Shown: one piece after another, positions 1 through 8,261 of the stretch
Layout: each line of letters opens with the position of its first letter
Position numbering within the stretch: the stretch's first letter is position 1
Source: Anaerocolumna sedimenticola
GTDB taxonomy: Bacteria > Bacillota > Clostridia > Lachnospirales > Lachnospiraceae
Assembly (NCBI RefSeq): GCF_009931695.1
Contig: NZ_CP048000.1
Location: 4,234,501 to 4,298,500, forward strand
Length of the DNA: 64,000 bases
Direction: 5' to 3'
Notes under the pieces: generated by a model
The model's input: only the letters and a program-made list of their open reading frames with translations
The model's database searches: none
What the model was told of the DNA's origin: nothing
Made by a program: the position numbers and the translations under genes

Positions 1-115
1 CCGCAAACTCCTTTTGTGACAACAAGCGCGGTGTTAGCGCATGGGGGGATGCCAGGCAAAATGGCAGACCGTCCCAGCCACGCAAACGGTATGGTTCATA
101 AAGCTTGTAGTACAT
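1..115 (-). CDS. N-terminal fragment of a probable radical SAM peptide maturase
   Basis: The ATG at 113-115 is preceded by AAGGAG with about 9 bases of spacing. The frame stays open to the window edge (38 codons). The visible start reads MYYKLYEPYRLRGWDGLPF. This resembles the short N-terminal segment (L-R-G-W-x-x-L-P) of SPASM-type radical SAM maturases associated with Nif11/NHLP-like precursor peptides. No CxxxCxxC cluster is visible because the gene is cut off. It lies just downstream of three precursor-peptide genes on the same strand, which fits a modifying enzyme. The family call rests on this short segment and context, so it is an inference. Confidence 0.5.
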   Translation of the reverse strand, partial: MYYKLYEPYRLRGWDGLPFCLASPHALTPRLLSQKEFA

Positions 116-150
116 TGAGGTTTTCTCCTTTTTCTATAAATTTGGTAAAA

Positions 151-172
151 GGCACGGCAGTCAGCCATGCCC
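151..172 (-). terminator. Terminator-like hairpin between precursor genes and maturase
   Basis: On the minus strand GGCATGGC and GCCGTGCC form an 8-bp stem (one wobble pair) around a 5-6 base loop and are followed by TTTT. It lies between the last precursor stop (220) and the maturase start (115). It could attenuate read-through so that precursor transcripts exceed maturase transcripts, as is common in RiPP operons. The functional role is inferred. Confidence 0.5.
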
Positions 173-219
173 TTTACTGTCTTGTTTCAAGTTAATCCGC
201 TATGATTGGATTTAAATAC

Positions 220-471
220 CTATGCTCTAAACCTATCCTTACATCCGGGACACACATAAGTCCTCTCATCCTCATGGTAGGCCACCCTGATACATTCAGC
301 ACCGCATTTGGGGCACTTTGGCGAGAGGTTGCATTTTCCGCCGCCGCTTACGATGTCAAGTGCTTCATCAGGAAGTGCTATTTTTCCGTTTAGGTAGTCC
401 TGCGCCTCTTGCTCCGTGATTTCCTTTCCTAGCTTTTCCTTTGCAAGGGTGATGATTTTTTCTGTTGTCAT
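220..471 (-). CDS. Double-glycine precursor peptide 1 with zinc-ribbon-like core (83 aa)
   Basis: Probable substrate of the NHLP-type exporter encoded upstream. Residues 1-44 form a leader starting MTTEKIITLAKEKLGKEITE and ending ALPDEALDIVSGG. This is the double-glycine ending expected for cleavage by a C39 peptidase, and it resembles Nif11-like leaders in its L-P-D-E-x-L-D-x-V-S-G-G ending. The remaining 39 residues form a core with six cysteines, including CPKC, GAEC and a final CPGC about 14 residues further on, much like a small zinc ribbon. The start ATG (469-471) has CCTCC on the plus strand (a GGAGG site) about 8 bases upstream. Four relatives lie nearby. Whether the core binds metal or is modified is unknown. 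Confidence 0.82.
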   Translation of the reverse strand: MTTEKIITLAKEKLGKEITEQEAQDYLNGKIALPDEALDIVSGGGKCNLSPKCPKCGAECIRVAYHEDERTYVCPGCKDRFRA

Positions 472-495
472 GGTTAATTCCTCCTTCTTTTGTTG

Positions 496-861
496 TTAAT
501 TTTCCCCTTCATGCAATAGTTGGATATAGTGGCAACTGCGGCAGTGCAGACTGGTCCCTCCGCTGATGTTAATGGTGATAAAATCACTCTGTCCACACTG
601 CGGGCATTTTATTGTGCATAAATTGGGGTTCAAAAATGTGTATGCGCAGTTACCGCAGTAAACATGTTTAAATTGAGAGTTGTAGCGCATATTATTCGAA
701 TTGCACTCTGGGCAAAGCCCAATCGAACTGCCGCCGCTAACAATATCAAGTTCCCCATCGGGAAGCGCCATCTTGCCACTTAAGTAGTCCTGCGCTTTCT
801 GCTCTGTGATGCCCTTGCCATTCTTTTCTTTAACAAAGTCGATAATTTCTTTAATTGTTAT
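496..861 (-). CDS. Double-glycine precursor peptide 2 with tandem zinc-ribbon core; ATA at the start position
   Basis: Reading upstream of the internal Met at 771 gives a complete family leader: (I/M)-T-I-K-E-I-I-D-F-V, then KEKNGKGITEQKAQDYLSGK, then ALPDGELDIVSGG. It is exactly 44 residues, as in its sisters. The codon at the ATG position (859-861) is ATA, with a well-placed GGAGG 8 bases upstream (870-874), so the gene either uses a very rare start or has lost ATG by one G-to-A change. Starting at the internal Met (771) would remove most of the leader. The core of about 77 residues has two CxxC...CxxC pairs (CPEC/CGNC and CPQC/CRSC), that is, two ribbon-like units. The full length would be 121 codons. 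Confidence 0.7.
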   Translation of the reverse strand: MTIKEIIDFVKEKNGKGITEQKAQDYLSGKMALPDGELDIVSGGSSIGLCPECNSNNMRYNSQFKHVYCGNCAYTFLNPNLCTIKCPQCGQSDFITINISGGTSLHCRSCHYIQLLHEGEN

Positions 862-938
862 TGTAAATTCCTCCTTGCTTTTTAATACGTTCCCCTTTCA
901 CACTCTCTTGGATGAAATTGGATTATGCAAACGAACAC

Positions 939-1145
939 CTACCGTTGATTTCTCGCTCCACAATTGATACATATAAAATAACGACAATTAGGGCACCTTA
1001 GGGGTTACAATCTCCTCCGCCACTGACGATGTCAAGCGCTTCATCGGGAAGTGCTACTTTACCGCTTAAGTAGTCCTGTGCTTCTTGCTCTGTAATATCC
1101 TTGCCTAGCTTTTCCTTTGCAAGGGCTATGATTTTTTGTTGTCAT
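939..1145 (-). pseudogene. Frameshifted double-glycine precursor peptide 3
   Basis: ATG at 1143-1145 with a G-rich site upstream. The frame breaks at once in a run of six A (1132-1137 on the plus strand as T). Adding two A restores MTTKKIIALAKEKLGKDITE and a leader of exactly 44 residues ending ALDIVSGG. A second break lies in a run of four C (1001-1004 as G). Adding one C restores a core reading GDCNPLRCPNC-RYFI-CINC-GARNQR and a TAG at 939-941. As written the product would stop within a few codons. Both repairs are homopolymer insertions, so this may be a sequencing artefact rather than true decay. Confidence 0.72.
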
Positions 1146-1230
1146 GGTAAATCCCCCTTCTTTTGTTGTTAAAATGAGCGATATCAGACATAGCATTTTA
1201 AAAGTCCGGAATCGTCTTTTCATTTGCGTG

Positions 1231-3240
1231 TTACCACTGCTTCGTAAGTGTTAAAATATTAAGACCATCTTGATATTCATATTCCAAAGTATCCATGGAC
1301 TTTTTCACTATAAAAATGCCCAGCCCTCCAATATCCCGCTCCTCGGCGGAAAGATTGGTATCCGGATCCGGCTTCTTCGTGGGGTCATAGGGATAGCCGT
1401 TATCGGTAAAACGCAGAATAATGCGCCTTTCTTCCACAGTTACCCACACGGTGATCTCACTCGCACCGGAGTATTGAACAATGTTAGAGAATATCTCATC
1501 CACCGCAACGTTCATTTGGGCAATCACTTTCATAGGAATGCCTACACTCTCCAACTCCTGCTCTACAAAACCAGAGACCAGTTCTATAGACTCTAGCGAC
1601 GGAGATAGCTTCAGCTTTTTGAAGCCAGTGTCGTTTTTTGGCATCAGCTCCAGACTCAGCATGGTGATGTCATCGAACTGAGGTGCCTCGCCTACAAAGG
1701 CGTCAATATCCTCTTTCATACGATGAAGCAGGAACTCACAGCTCACGTCTTTGTTACGGTTTAACGCATCCAGCATCCTATCGGTACCATAAAGCTCATT
1801 GAGGGCATTGGTGGCTTCGGCCACACCATCGGTATAAAGGAACAGCATGTCCCCAGATTCTATCTGGAGCTCATATTCCTTATAGTGGGAGTCTTCCATT
1901 CCAGCCAACACGAAGCCGTGCTTGTCTTTAATAAGCTCGTAGTCTCCCTTCGCCTTCTTAAGTACCGGGTATTCGTGCCCAGCGTTGGCGCAGATGAGCT
2001 TGCCGGTGGAGATTTCCAATATACCCAGCCAAACCGTAACGAACATCTCTGCCTCGTTATTTACGCAGAGCTGATTATTGACTTTCTCCAGCACATCTTT
2101 GGGTGAGAGACCCGTCTGCGTCACATTCTTTAGAAGTGTCTTGGCAATCACCATAAAGAGAGCCGCCGGCACACCCTTACCGGACACATCGGCCATTACC
2201 ATGGCAAGATGATCTTCATCCACAAGGAAGAAATCGTAGAAATCACCACCTACCTCCTTGGCCGGAGTCATGGTGGCATAGATATCCAGTTCCGTCCGCT
2301 CTGGAAATGCCGGAAAAATACAAGGAAGCATACTGGCTTGAATGTCCTTGGCAACGTCCAGCTCCGCCCCGATACGTTCCTTTTCGGCGGTGATGGCGGT
2401 AAGATCGTCAATATAAGTATAAATATCAGATTCCATCTGTCGAATGGAGCGATAAAGATGCCCCAGTTCGTCCCTTGTGTCCAGACCAGGAAGATCTAAG
2501 ATACCGTTCACTCCCTCTTCACGCTCTCTGCGCCGTACAAAGTCACCAGTGGCTGATGCCAAACGGTTAATGGGTGTAACCAGTATCTTTCGGGTAGCAG
2601 CCAACAGCAGAACGGCTAACAGCAGGGTTAGGCTAATGAGAATTCCCGCAAGTCTGATAAGAAAATTCCGCTCCATGGCCTTAATCTCTGTCATGGAGAG
2701 ATCCACGTTCACATAGCCGCGTATGATACCGCCCTCATCCTTGATAGGAACTAAAGCAGAAATCAGCCATCCAAACTCATAGTTGGTGATGATTGGTTCA
2801 ATGATATTGCCAGAGAGAAAATTCTGCTTGTTATCCAGAAAATCTCCAGGGTAAAATTCTTGGAAATCGCCCAGAGCAAATGCCTCATCACTCTGATCGG
2901 TATCATAAATATAATAAAAGCCCTCATCCGTAGGTTTGGTCACCACGGCGTAGACGATGTTGTTGCTTTCTTGAATATTGATCAAATGCTTCCGTGTCTC
3001 CAGGTAAGCATCGTCTTCCTTACCGCTCTTTAAGTAACGGTCGATGGAGTCCGGATGCACCTCGGCAGCCATTGTTCGCGCCAGATTGAAGGCTGTTTGA
3101 ATTAACTGATCTTCCAATGCCTTTTTGTAAGTCTGGTATCCAAAGATGATTGCAACCGCACTGAGTATCGCAGCAATGAACACGATGCCCATCGCTGTTT
3201 TAAAGCCTAAGGAGATTCGGACATTCTTTTTTGGTTCCAT
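1231..3240 (-). CDS. Membrane sensor with SpoIIE-type PP2C phosphatase and GHKL kinase domains
   Basis: A 669-residue protein if started at the ATG at 3238-3240 (MEPKKNVR), which has a GGAGGG site about 11 bases upstream; the longer frame to 3288 lacks a good site. A transmembrane helix at about 15-35 and a second at about 199-221 bracket an extracellular sensor region. A HAMP linker and coiled coil follow. The SpoIIE/RsbU phosphatase domain (about 325-530) shows the metal-site motifs EVGGDFYDF, ADVSGKGVPAALFM and FDDITML. The C-terminus is an RsbW-like ATPase with an intact N box (VDEIFSNI) and G box (GGLGIFIVKK). Such proteins dephosphorylate STAS anti-anti-sigma proteins in partner switching; the STAS at 5049 is the obvious partner. 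No sigma factor is visible nearby. Confidence 0.9.
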   Translation of the reverse strand: MEPKKNVRISLGFKTAMGIVFIAAILSAVAIIFGYQTYKKALEDQLIQTAFNLARTMAAEVHPDSIDRYLKSGKEDDAYLETRKHLINIQESNNIVYAVVTKPTDEGFYYIYDTDQSDEAFALGDFQEFYPGDFLDNKQNFLSGNIIEPIITNYEFGWLISALVPIKDEGGIIRGYVNVDLSMTEIKAMERNFLIRLAGILISLTLLLAVLLLAATRKILVTPINRLASATGDFVRRREREEGVNGILDLPGLDTRDELGHLYRSIRQMESDIYTYIDDLTAITAEKERIGAELDVAKDIQASMLPCIFPAFPERTELDIYATMTPAKEVGGDFYDFFLVDEDHLAMVMADVSGKGVPAALFMVIAKTLLKNVTQTGLSPKDVLEKVNNQLCVNNEAEMFVTVWLGILEISTGKLICANAGHEYPVLKKAKGDYELIKDKHGFVLAGMEDSHYKEYELQIESGDMLFLYTDGVAEATNALNELYGTDRMLDALNRNKDVSCEFLLHRMKEDIDAFVGEAPQFDDITMLSLELMPKNDTGFKKLKLSPSLESIELVSGFVEQELESVGIPMKVIAQMNVAVDEIFSNIVQYSGASEITVWVTVEERRIILRFTDNGYPYDPTKKPDPDTNLSAEERDIGGLGIFIVKKSMDTLEYEYQDGLNILTLTKQW

Positions 3241-3313
3241 ATGGTGTTTTCCCTCCCTTATTAAAATACTAAACTCAATTAGAAACACAGATAAAATGCA
3301 AATAGTTTAGTAT

Positions 3314-5052
3314 TTACAGGATGATGAGCAACGTATTAAAGCCCTGATAACGACGATAGAAAAATTCTTTTGCTTTTTTTCGGACAATTGACATCCCCAG
3401 CGCATTTGGGCCGTCGCCCTCTTCGGAAGAAAAGGGATTAAATTCGTAGGAATTGTCTCTCAAATGCAGTGTAAAGCCGTCCTGATCAGCCGATACGGTT
3501 AACTTAATCAATATGTCATTCCGATGATTGTTTTTTGCATCCTCCAAAATAGCTGCACAAACTTCTTCTACAACCAAGGTAGCGTAATAGCTCTGTTGAC
3601 TTGTGCAATCCCACGACTCACAGGTTCTCTGAAGCTGCTCCACCGTGTCCCCCAGCAATTCGACATTCTGAATGTGTGTTGAGAAACTTCGAATTGTCGC
3701 TGCACTAGAATCAGCAGCCAACTGATTCATTTTTTTTTGCTTTCTGATACTAACGACCGTATACAAAAAAGTACTCAATTCAGAAATCGGGAACACCCAC
3801 CAGAAAGCATTCAGACCGAAGGGTGCAAGCGCAAACATCGGTACCAGAAAGCATAGTAACAGTCGTAGTGTCTGAATCACTAAAGCGCTACGCTCCCGTT
3901 TTGTTGTCTGCTGGTAGTAAATTGCAATCTGATTCCACAGGGCGGGCAGGATGCTGATACAGTAAATCCACAGAGCCAGCGAACCGATCGTTCTAGCTTC
4001 GCCCGTAAGTCCGAACAGAGCACAGAGGGGTGCAGCTCCAAATCCCAGCCCCAGGATTATTAGTAGAGCCAGTACCGAACCATACCACACAGATAACTGG
4101 ACAGTTCGCTTAACAGCAGGGGCATCCCGTTCCGCTTGGTAGGTGCTAATCATGGGTTGTAGTGTCATTCCAATACCATCTGCCACCGCAACAAAAAGTA
4201 GAGAAAGATTATACACTACATTAAAGACCGCCACACCCACCGGCCCACCGATGGAAAGTAACAGCGTGTTTGCGCAGAGTACGGTGACAAATTGATAAAT
4301 ATGTTGAACAGCCGAGGCAAATCCGGTTCGGATACATCGGAAAAGACCTCGTGGATCAATGGACGGCCAGCAAAATCGCAGCAGCCCATGTTTGCCTATG
4401 ATATGTTTTCCGCAGATTACAAGACAAAATGCCGCGCCAATAGCGGTTGACCATACGGAACCTTCTGCACCCATATCCAGATGAATCACGAAGACATAAT
4501 TGAGTGCAATATCCACGGTATTGGAAACAGTCAACGCAACAGCCGCCCGCTTTGGGGCACCGTCCGCATGTACAAAGTAGTAAAGCGGACCCTGACAAAA
4601 CATGATTGGAACGCAAATGAGCTGTGCCCGAACATATCTCTCTGCAATGGTGTATACACCCGGATAATCGGGACTTGCCCCCAGAACGCATAAAAGCTGT
4701 GGAAGAAAGATAAGCCCCAGCACCACAGTCACAAGATAGGTAACAATCAAAAAGCGAAGTACCGTGCCAAACAGTCGATTTGCCTCTTTCGGCTTTCCAG
4801 AGCCCATAAGAGAAGCGTAATGGATGGAACCCCAATGGAAAATCCATAACTTAGTAGGTTATAAAAAAGATAAATCGGAATGCCAAGTGAGATGGCTGAT
4901 AATCCCTCCAGTCCCAGCCTAGAGCCGACAACCAGACAGTCCACCATTCCGCCCAGAGCTAGACTTAAGTTGGACAGGAGTGAAGGAATGAAAAAGCGGC
5001 GAAATGCTTTGTCTACAAAAATCCGCTCCTTGCCGGCTACAGTTACCCTCAT
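3314..5052 (-). pseudogene. MATE-family transporter fused to a degenerate GHKL ATPase domain; one frameshift
   Basis: Two frames (5052-4747 and 4807-3314) join into one protein of about 579 residues if one base is added to the CCCC run at 4830-4833. The join then reads SIGGSIHYASLMGSGKPKEA, a normal MATE sequence. Residues 1 to about 450 are a MATE/MOP-type multidrug or lipid exporter with about 12 helices. The last 120 or so residues resemble an RsbW/HATPase_c anti-sigma domain. Its N box reads VVEEVCAAI, where the usual Asn is Ala, although the ALGMSIVRKKA G box is kept, so ATP binding may be weak. The start overlaps the STAS stop by 4 bases (ATGA), so the two are probably translationally coupled. 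The fusion is unusual; its function is not known to me. Confidence 0.8.
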
Positions 5053-5348
5053 TCTTCAATGGTGAGGATATCTATAAATCCCGTCACCTCAAACACTTCA
5101 AAGATGGTTTCATTTACGTGCCGAACCACCATTTTGCCCTGCTTGTTCATTACCTTCTGGGCAGAGAGAAGAACACGCAGACCGGCAGAAGATATATACT
5201 CCAGCTCTGCAAAATCCATAATGAGGGAATCCACACCGTTTAGTGAGGTCTTTAGTTCCGCCTCAAGCTGTGGCGCTGTGGTGGTATCCAAACGTCCAAT
5301 CAGTTCCACGGTCAGTTCTGCTACGTTTAAAGTCTTGTTGATTATCAT
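5049..5348 (-). CDS. STAS-domain anti-anti-sigma factor
   Basis: A 99-residue single-domain protein starting at MIINKTLNVAELTVELIGRL. The ATG (5346-5348) has GGAGG 8 bases upstream; the longer upstream frame has no such site. The sequence has the SpoIIAA/RsbV pattern, with D-F-x-x-L-E-Y-I-S-S-A-G-L-R-V-L. The Ser in ISSAGL is the position normally phosphorylated by the cognate GHKL kinase. Together with the adjacent MATE-GHKL fusion and the SpoIIE-GHKL sensor it makes a complete partner-switching set within the peptide locus. Which sigma factor or other target it controls cannot be seen here. Confidence 0.93.
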   Translation of the reverse strand: MIINKTLNVAELTVELIGRLDTTTAPQLEAELKTSLNGVDSLIMDFAELEYISSAGLRVLLSAQKVMNKQGKMVVRHVNETIFEVFEVTGFIDILTIEE

Positions 5349-5473
5349 TTTCTTTTCCTCCAAAAATTCTTCATTAAAATAACGTGATTTTACCCACAAA
5401 CTGTGAGACATAATACGCAGATTTATCTTTCTGTCAGTTCTTTTTGATTTAGCTCCAAAGACATATCCTTGTT

Positions 5474-5722
5474 TTAGATCGGATCAGGCATCGTGTATCC
5501 GCAACTGCTACAATATACAGGATATGTCTTGATGTAGCCTAGATTATTCGTCCCGCACCTCGGGCATCTATCTATATCTGAGCATGCTCCTCCTCCGTTT
5601 ACGATGTCAAGTACTTCATCGGGAAGTGATATTTTACCACTTAGGCAGTCTTGTGCCTCTTGTTCGGTGATGTCCTTGCCTAACTTTTCCTTTGCGATGG
5701 TGATGATTTCTTCTGTTGTCAT
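5474..5722 (-). CDS. Double-glycine precursor peptide 4 with zinc-ribbon-like core (82 aa)
   Basis: The start is set at the ATG of MTTEEIITIAKEKLGKDITE (5720-5722), which has GGAGG about 10 bases upstream; the frame extends a further 16 codons without a better site. The leader is 44 residues and ends SLPDEVLDIVNGG, matching peptide 1 closely (N replaces S before the glycines). The core of 38 residues holds CPRC and, 15 or so residues later, CSSCGY, the spacing of a compact zinc ribbon. It lies between the exporter genes and the STAS gene. It is the best preserved family member with peptide 1. Confidence 0.83.
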   Translation of the reverse strand: MTTEEIITIAKEKLGKDITEQEAQDCLSGKISLPDEVLDIVNGGGACSDIDRCPRCGTNNLGYIKTYPVYCSSCGYTMPDPI

Positions 5723-5839
5723 GGTGTTTTTTCCTCCTTTTCTTATTATTAGAACAGATCCGTTACTCATATGTCCTTATAAGACCATCTATGCTTAAGC
5801 AGGTTTCACATTCTATCTCATTAATCTTAAAGTTATAGC

Positions 5840-5998
5840 TTACTTTTGTCCCCCGCACTTTGAACATTTAAATGTCATTCCGCCGCTGACGTTTCCAAGC
5901 GCTCCATCGGGAAGTGCTATTTCACCCTCTGCCTCTTGCCCAGTGATGTCCTTGCCTAGTTTTTCCTTTATGAGAGTATTGATTTTTTTAGTTGTCAT
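5840..5998 (-). CDS. Short double-glycine precursor peptide 5 (52 aa)
   Basis: ATG at 5996-5998 with AAGGAGG upstream, 37 bases downstream of the exporter stop. It translates to a leader starting MTTKKINTLIKEKLGKDITG and ending IALPDGALGNVSGG. The leader has lost four residues of the usual QDYLxGK segment and the LDIV motif is altered to LGNV. The core is only 12 residues (MTFKCSKCGGQK) with a single CxxC, half of a zinc ribbon. It may be a truncated, inactive copy or a minimal peptide; the intact frame and good ribosome site keep it plausible as a gene. Confidence 0.65.
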   Translation of the reverse strand: MTTKKINTLIKEKLGKDITGQEAEGEIALPDGALGNVSGGMTFKCSKCGGQK

Positions 5999-6034
5999 AA
6001 TACTTTCCTCCTTGTTTTAAATTTGTTTATTTTG

Positions 6035-8245
6035 TTAAAATAACGTAGTTTTACCCACATACTGTGTGTCATCCAGCCGTTGGCGTGCCACCAACTCGGC
6101 GAAGTATCCATCTCTGGCGATAAGCTCATCGTAGGTGCCGTCCTCGATAACTCGCCCTTCATTTAATACGATGATACGGTCGCATTCCTTAATGGTGGAA
6201 AGCCGGTGGGCGATGACAATGCGGGTACATTTAAGACTTGCCAGGGAATCAGCCACTGCTTTCTGTGTCAGGTTGTCTAGGGCAGAGGTCGCCTCATCAA
6301 ACATGAGGATACGGGGTTTCGGTGCCACCGCCCGAGCAATCATCAACCGCTGACGTTGTCCGCCGGAAATGCCGCCGCAGCCCTCGGAAATCATGGTGTG
6401 CATCCCCATAGGCATATCCCGTATATCGTCTGCGATGCCGGAAAGATCTGCCGCAGCCCATGCATCATCCATGGTGAGCCATGGAGCAGAGATGATAATG
6501 TTGGAGAAAATATCCCCAGAAAGTAACTTGCCGTTTTGCATCACCACGCCGATGTGTCGCCGCAGGGATTTTAAATCTATGGAATTTAAATCCTTGCCGT
6601 CATAATATATTGCACCCTTTTGTGGTGTTTCAAAACCCAGCATCAGCCGCATAAGTGTAGATTTTCCGCAGCCAGTCTTACCTACCAAAGCTACATACTG
6701 CCCTGGACGGATTTTCAGTGACAGGTTATCCACGATGAGGGGCATGCTCTCTGTATAGCGAAAGGAAACATTGGAAAGCTCGATGCTGCCAGAGATGCGA
6801 GTAAGCACCTTCTTACCGATAGACACCTCCGGTACTGTCTCTAAAATGGGTTTTACCATCTCAACCACAGGCCTGATATTTGCCGCCGTCAGGGCGATGC
6901 CTGAGAGGGAGAGGAATGCACCACTGACCATGCCATATGCCACGTTGAATGCGAAATAGTCCGCCACCGAAACGCCCGATTGCACCGCCGAATAGTAGAG
7001 CACGATGGTTCCCACCAGAGAAATTCCAGTGGAAATGACTGTGTTGAGCTTAATAAACATAGGAGGGTCGTAGGTGAGGCTTGCCTTTTGGCGATACAAT
7101 GCCGCCCACCGTGAAAAAGCCCGCTTCTCTGAACCGGATAGCTTTAGCTTTTGCACACCGGTAATAAAAGAATAGATAATTCCTGATTCCTTGGCACGCA
7201 GCTCCATCATCCGTTGGGATCGCTTCATCTGCATCAAGGTGGAAAATATCGTAAAAAGCACCGTTGCCAGAATGATTGTGATTGCCGGAATCACCAATGC
7301 GGGGGCATAGGTAAAAATCTGAGTAATGTATACACAAGAGAACACCGAAGTGAGTCCTGTGGTCAGGAGGATACTGCCCAGCATATCACACAGGCTGTTG
7401 ATACTCTGGGTGCGGCTACTTAGCTCGCCGGCACTGTATTCTTTGAAAAACTCTGCCGGGAGAGACAGCACCCGCATCATAGAAGCCGCCTGTACCGCCG
7501 TGTTTGTCTTGGTTTTCAAACGCTCCATTACAATACTTTTTACCGTACTTAGGAGTAGCCCTGCGATTCCTGTGGCCGCAAGCATCACCGTAATGGCGAG
7601 AAAGAGACGCATATCGCCACTTTCGACTACACTTGAAAAGACAATATTGTTAAGTTTCGGTCCCAACATCCCAATAAGGGTAACAGCCAAGGTAGCGATA
7701 CCCACCATGGCATAATCTGACGGAGACAGTATCTGGGCAATATATAAAAGCAGGTCACGAATGCCTAGTTTTTTCAGTGGCAGCGGCTTATAAAAGCACA
7801 TGGCCTCCGATTCCAAAAGTGTCGCCGTCAGGCGGTTCAGTTTTACCATTTTACCACTTTCGTGGTCGAAAAAGGCATAGCCGGAAAGACCATGAGGCAG
7901 TAGAGCCACCACGCCGCCGGTTTTGAGGGTACCCAAAAATGCCCCCACCGCATCGCAGTACCATGCACCCTCCAAGTTGACCACCCGGCGCATAATGCCG
8001 GAGGGTCGTAGTAGGTATTCTAGCTGCTCGTTTATATCGGTCAACTCATCTGGCAGTTCTACGGACTTGATATGGTAATACTTTAAAATTTCGTCCACCG
8101 CATTTTTCGTTTTCTGTCGGTCATCCATCAGCGTTCGCTTGATGCCCTGACCCATGACCACCTCTGCCATAGAGGCAAAGGCGTCTGAAAAGGCGTCGTC
8201 ATCCGCCTTAATGCGTTGCTTAATCTGTTCATCAAACCATCCCAT
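6035..8245 (-). CDS. NHLP-type bacteriocin export ABC transporter, permease/ATPase subunit
   Basis: A 736-residue half-transporter. The first 150 or so residues form a soluble domain without a C39 catalytic Cys (GVVALLPHGLSGYAFFDHES). A six-helix membrane domain (about 165-430) and an ATPase follow. The ATPase has Walker A GKTGCGKSTL, signature ISGGQRQRLMIARA and Walker B ILMFDEATSALD. This layout fits the second ABC protein of NHLP/NHLM export systems (family TIGR03797). Its stop is 37 bases before precursor 5, and it follows the C39-type exporter by 16 bases, so the two probably work as a pair to cleave and export double-glycine peptides across the membrane. Confidence 0.92.
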   Translation of the reverse strand: MGWFDEQIKQRIKADDDAFSDAFASMAEVVMGQGIKRTLMDDRQKTKNAVDEILKYYHIKSVELPDELTDINEQLEYLLRPSGIMRRVVNLEGAWYCDAVGAFLGTLKTGGVVALLPHGLSGYAFFDHESGKMVKLNRLTATLLESEAMCFYKPLPLKKLGIRDLLLYIAQILSPSDYAMVGIATLAVTLIGMLGPKLNNIVFSSVVESGDMRLFLAITVMLAATGIAGLLLSTVKSIVMERLKTKTNTAVQAASMMRVLSLPAEFFKEYSAGELSSRTQSINSLCDMLGSILLTTGLTSVFSCVYITQIFTYAPALVIPAITIILATVLFTIFSTLMQMKRSQRMMELRAKESGIIYSFITGVQKLKLSGSEKRAFSRWAALYRQKASLTYDPPMFIKLNTVISTGISLVGTIVLYYSAVQSGVSVADYFAFNVAYGMVSGAFLSLSGIALTAANIRPVVEMVKPILETVPEVSIGKKVLTRISGSIELSNVSFRYTESMPLIVDNLSLKIRPGQYVALVGKTGCGKSTLMRLMLGFETPQKGAIYYDGKDLNSIDLKSLRRHIGVVMQNGKLLSGDIFSNIIISAPWLTMDDAWAAADLSGIADDIRDMPMGMHTMISEGCGGISGGQRQRLMIARAVAPKPRILMFDEATSALDNLTQKAVADSLASLKCTRIVIAHRLSTIKECDRIIVLNEGRVIEDGTYDELIARDGYFAELVARQRLDDTQYVGKTTLF

Positions 8246-8261
8246 ATGCCTTTACCTCCCT

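Noticed and set aside
202..393. Plus-strand frame opposite precursor peptide 1
   Set aside because: No ribosome site and it overlaps a well-supported peptide gene on the other strand.
4356..4847. 163-codon minus-strand frame beside the MATE gene
   Set aside because: It is an out-of-frame translation of the MATE region; the conserved MATE sequence is in the neighbouring frame.
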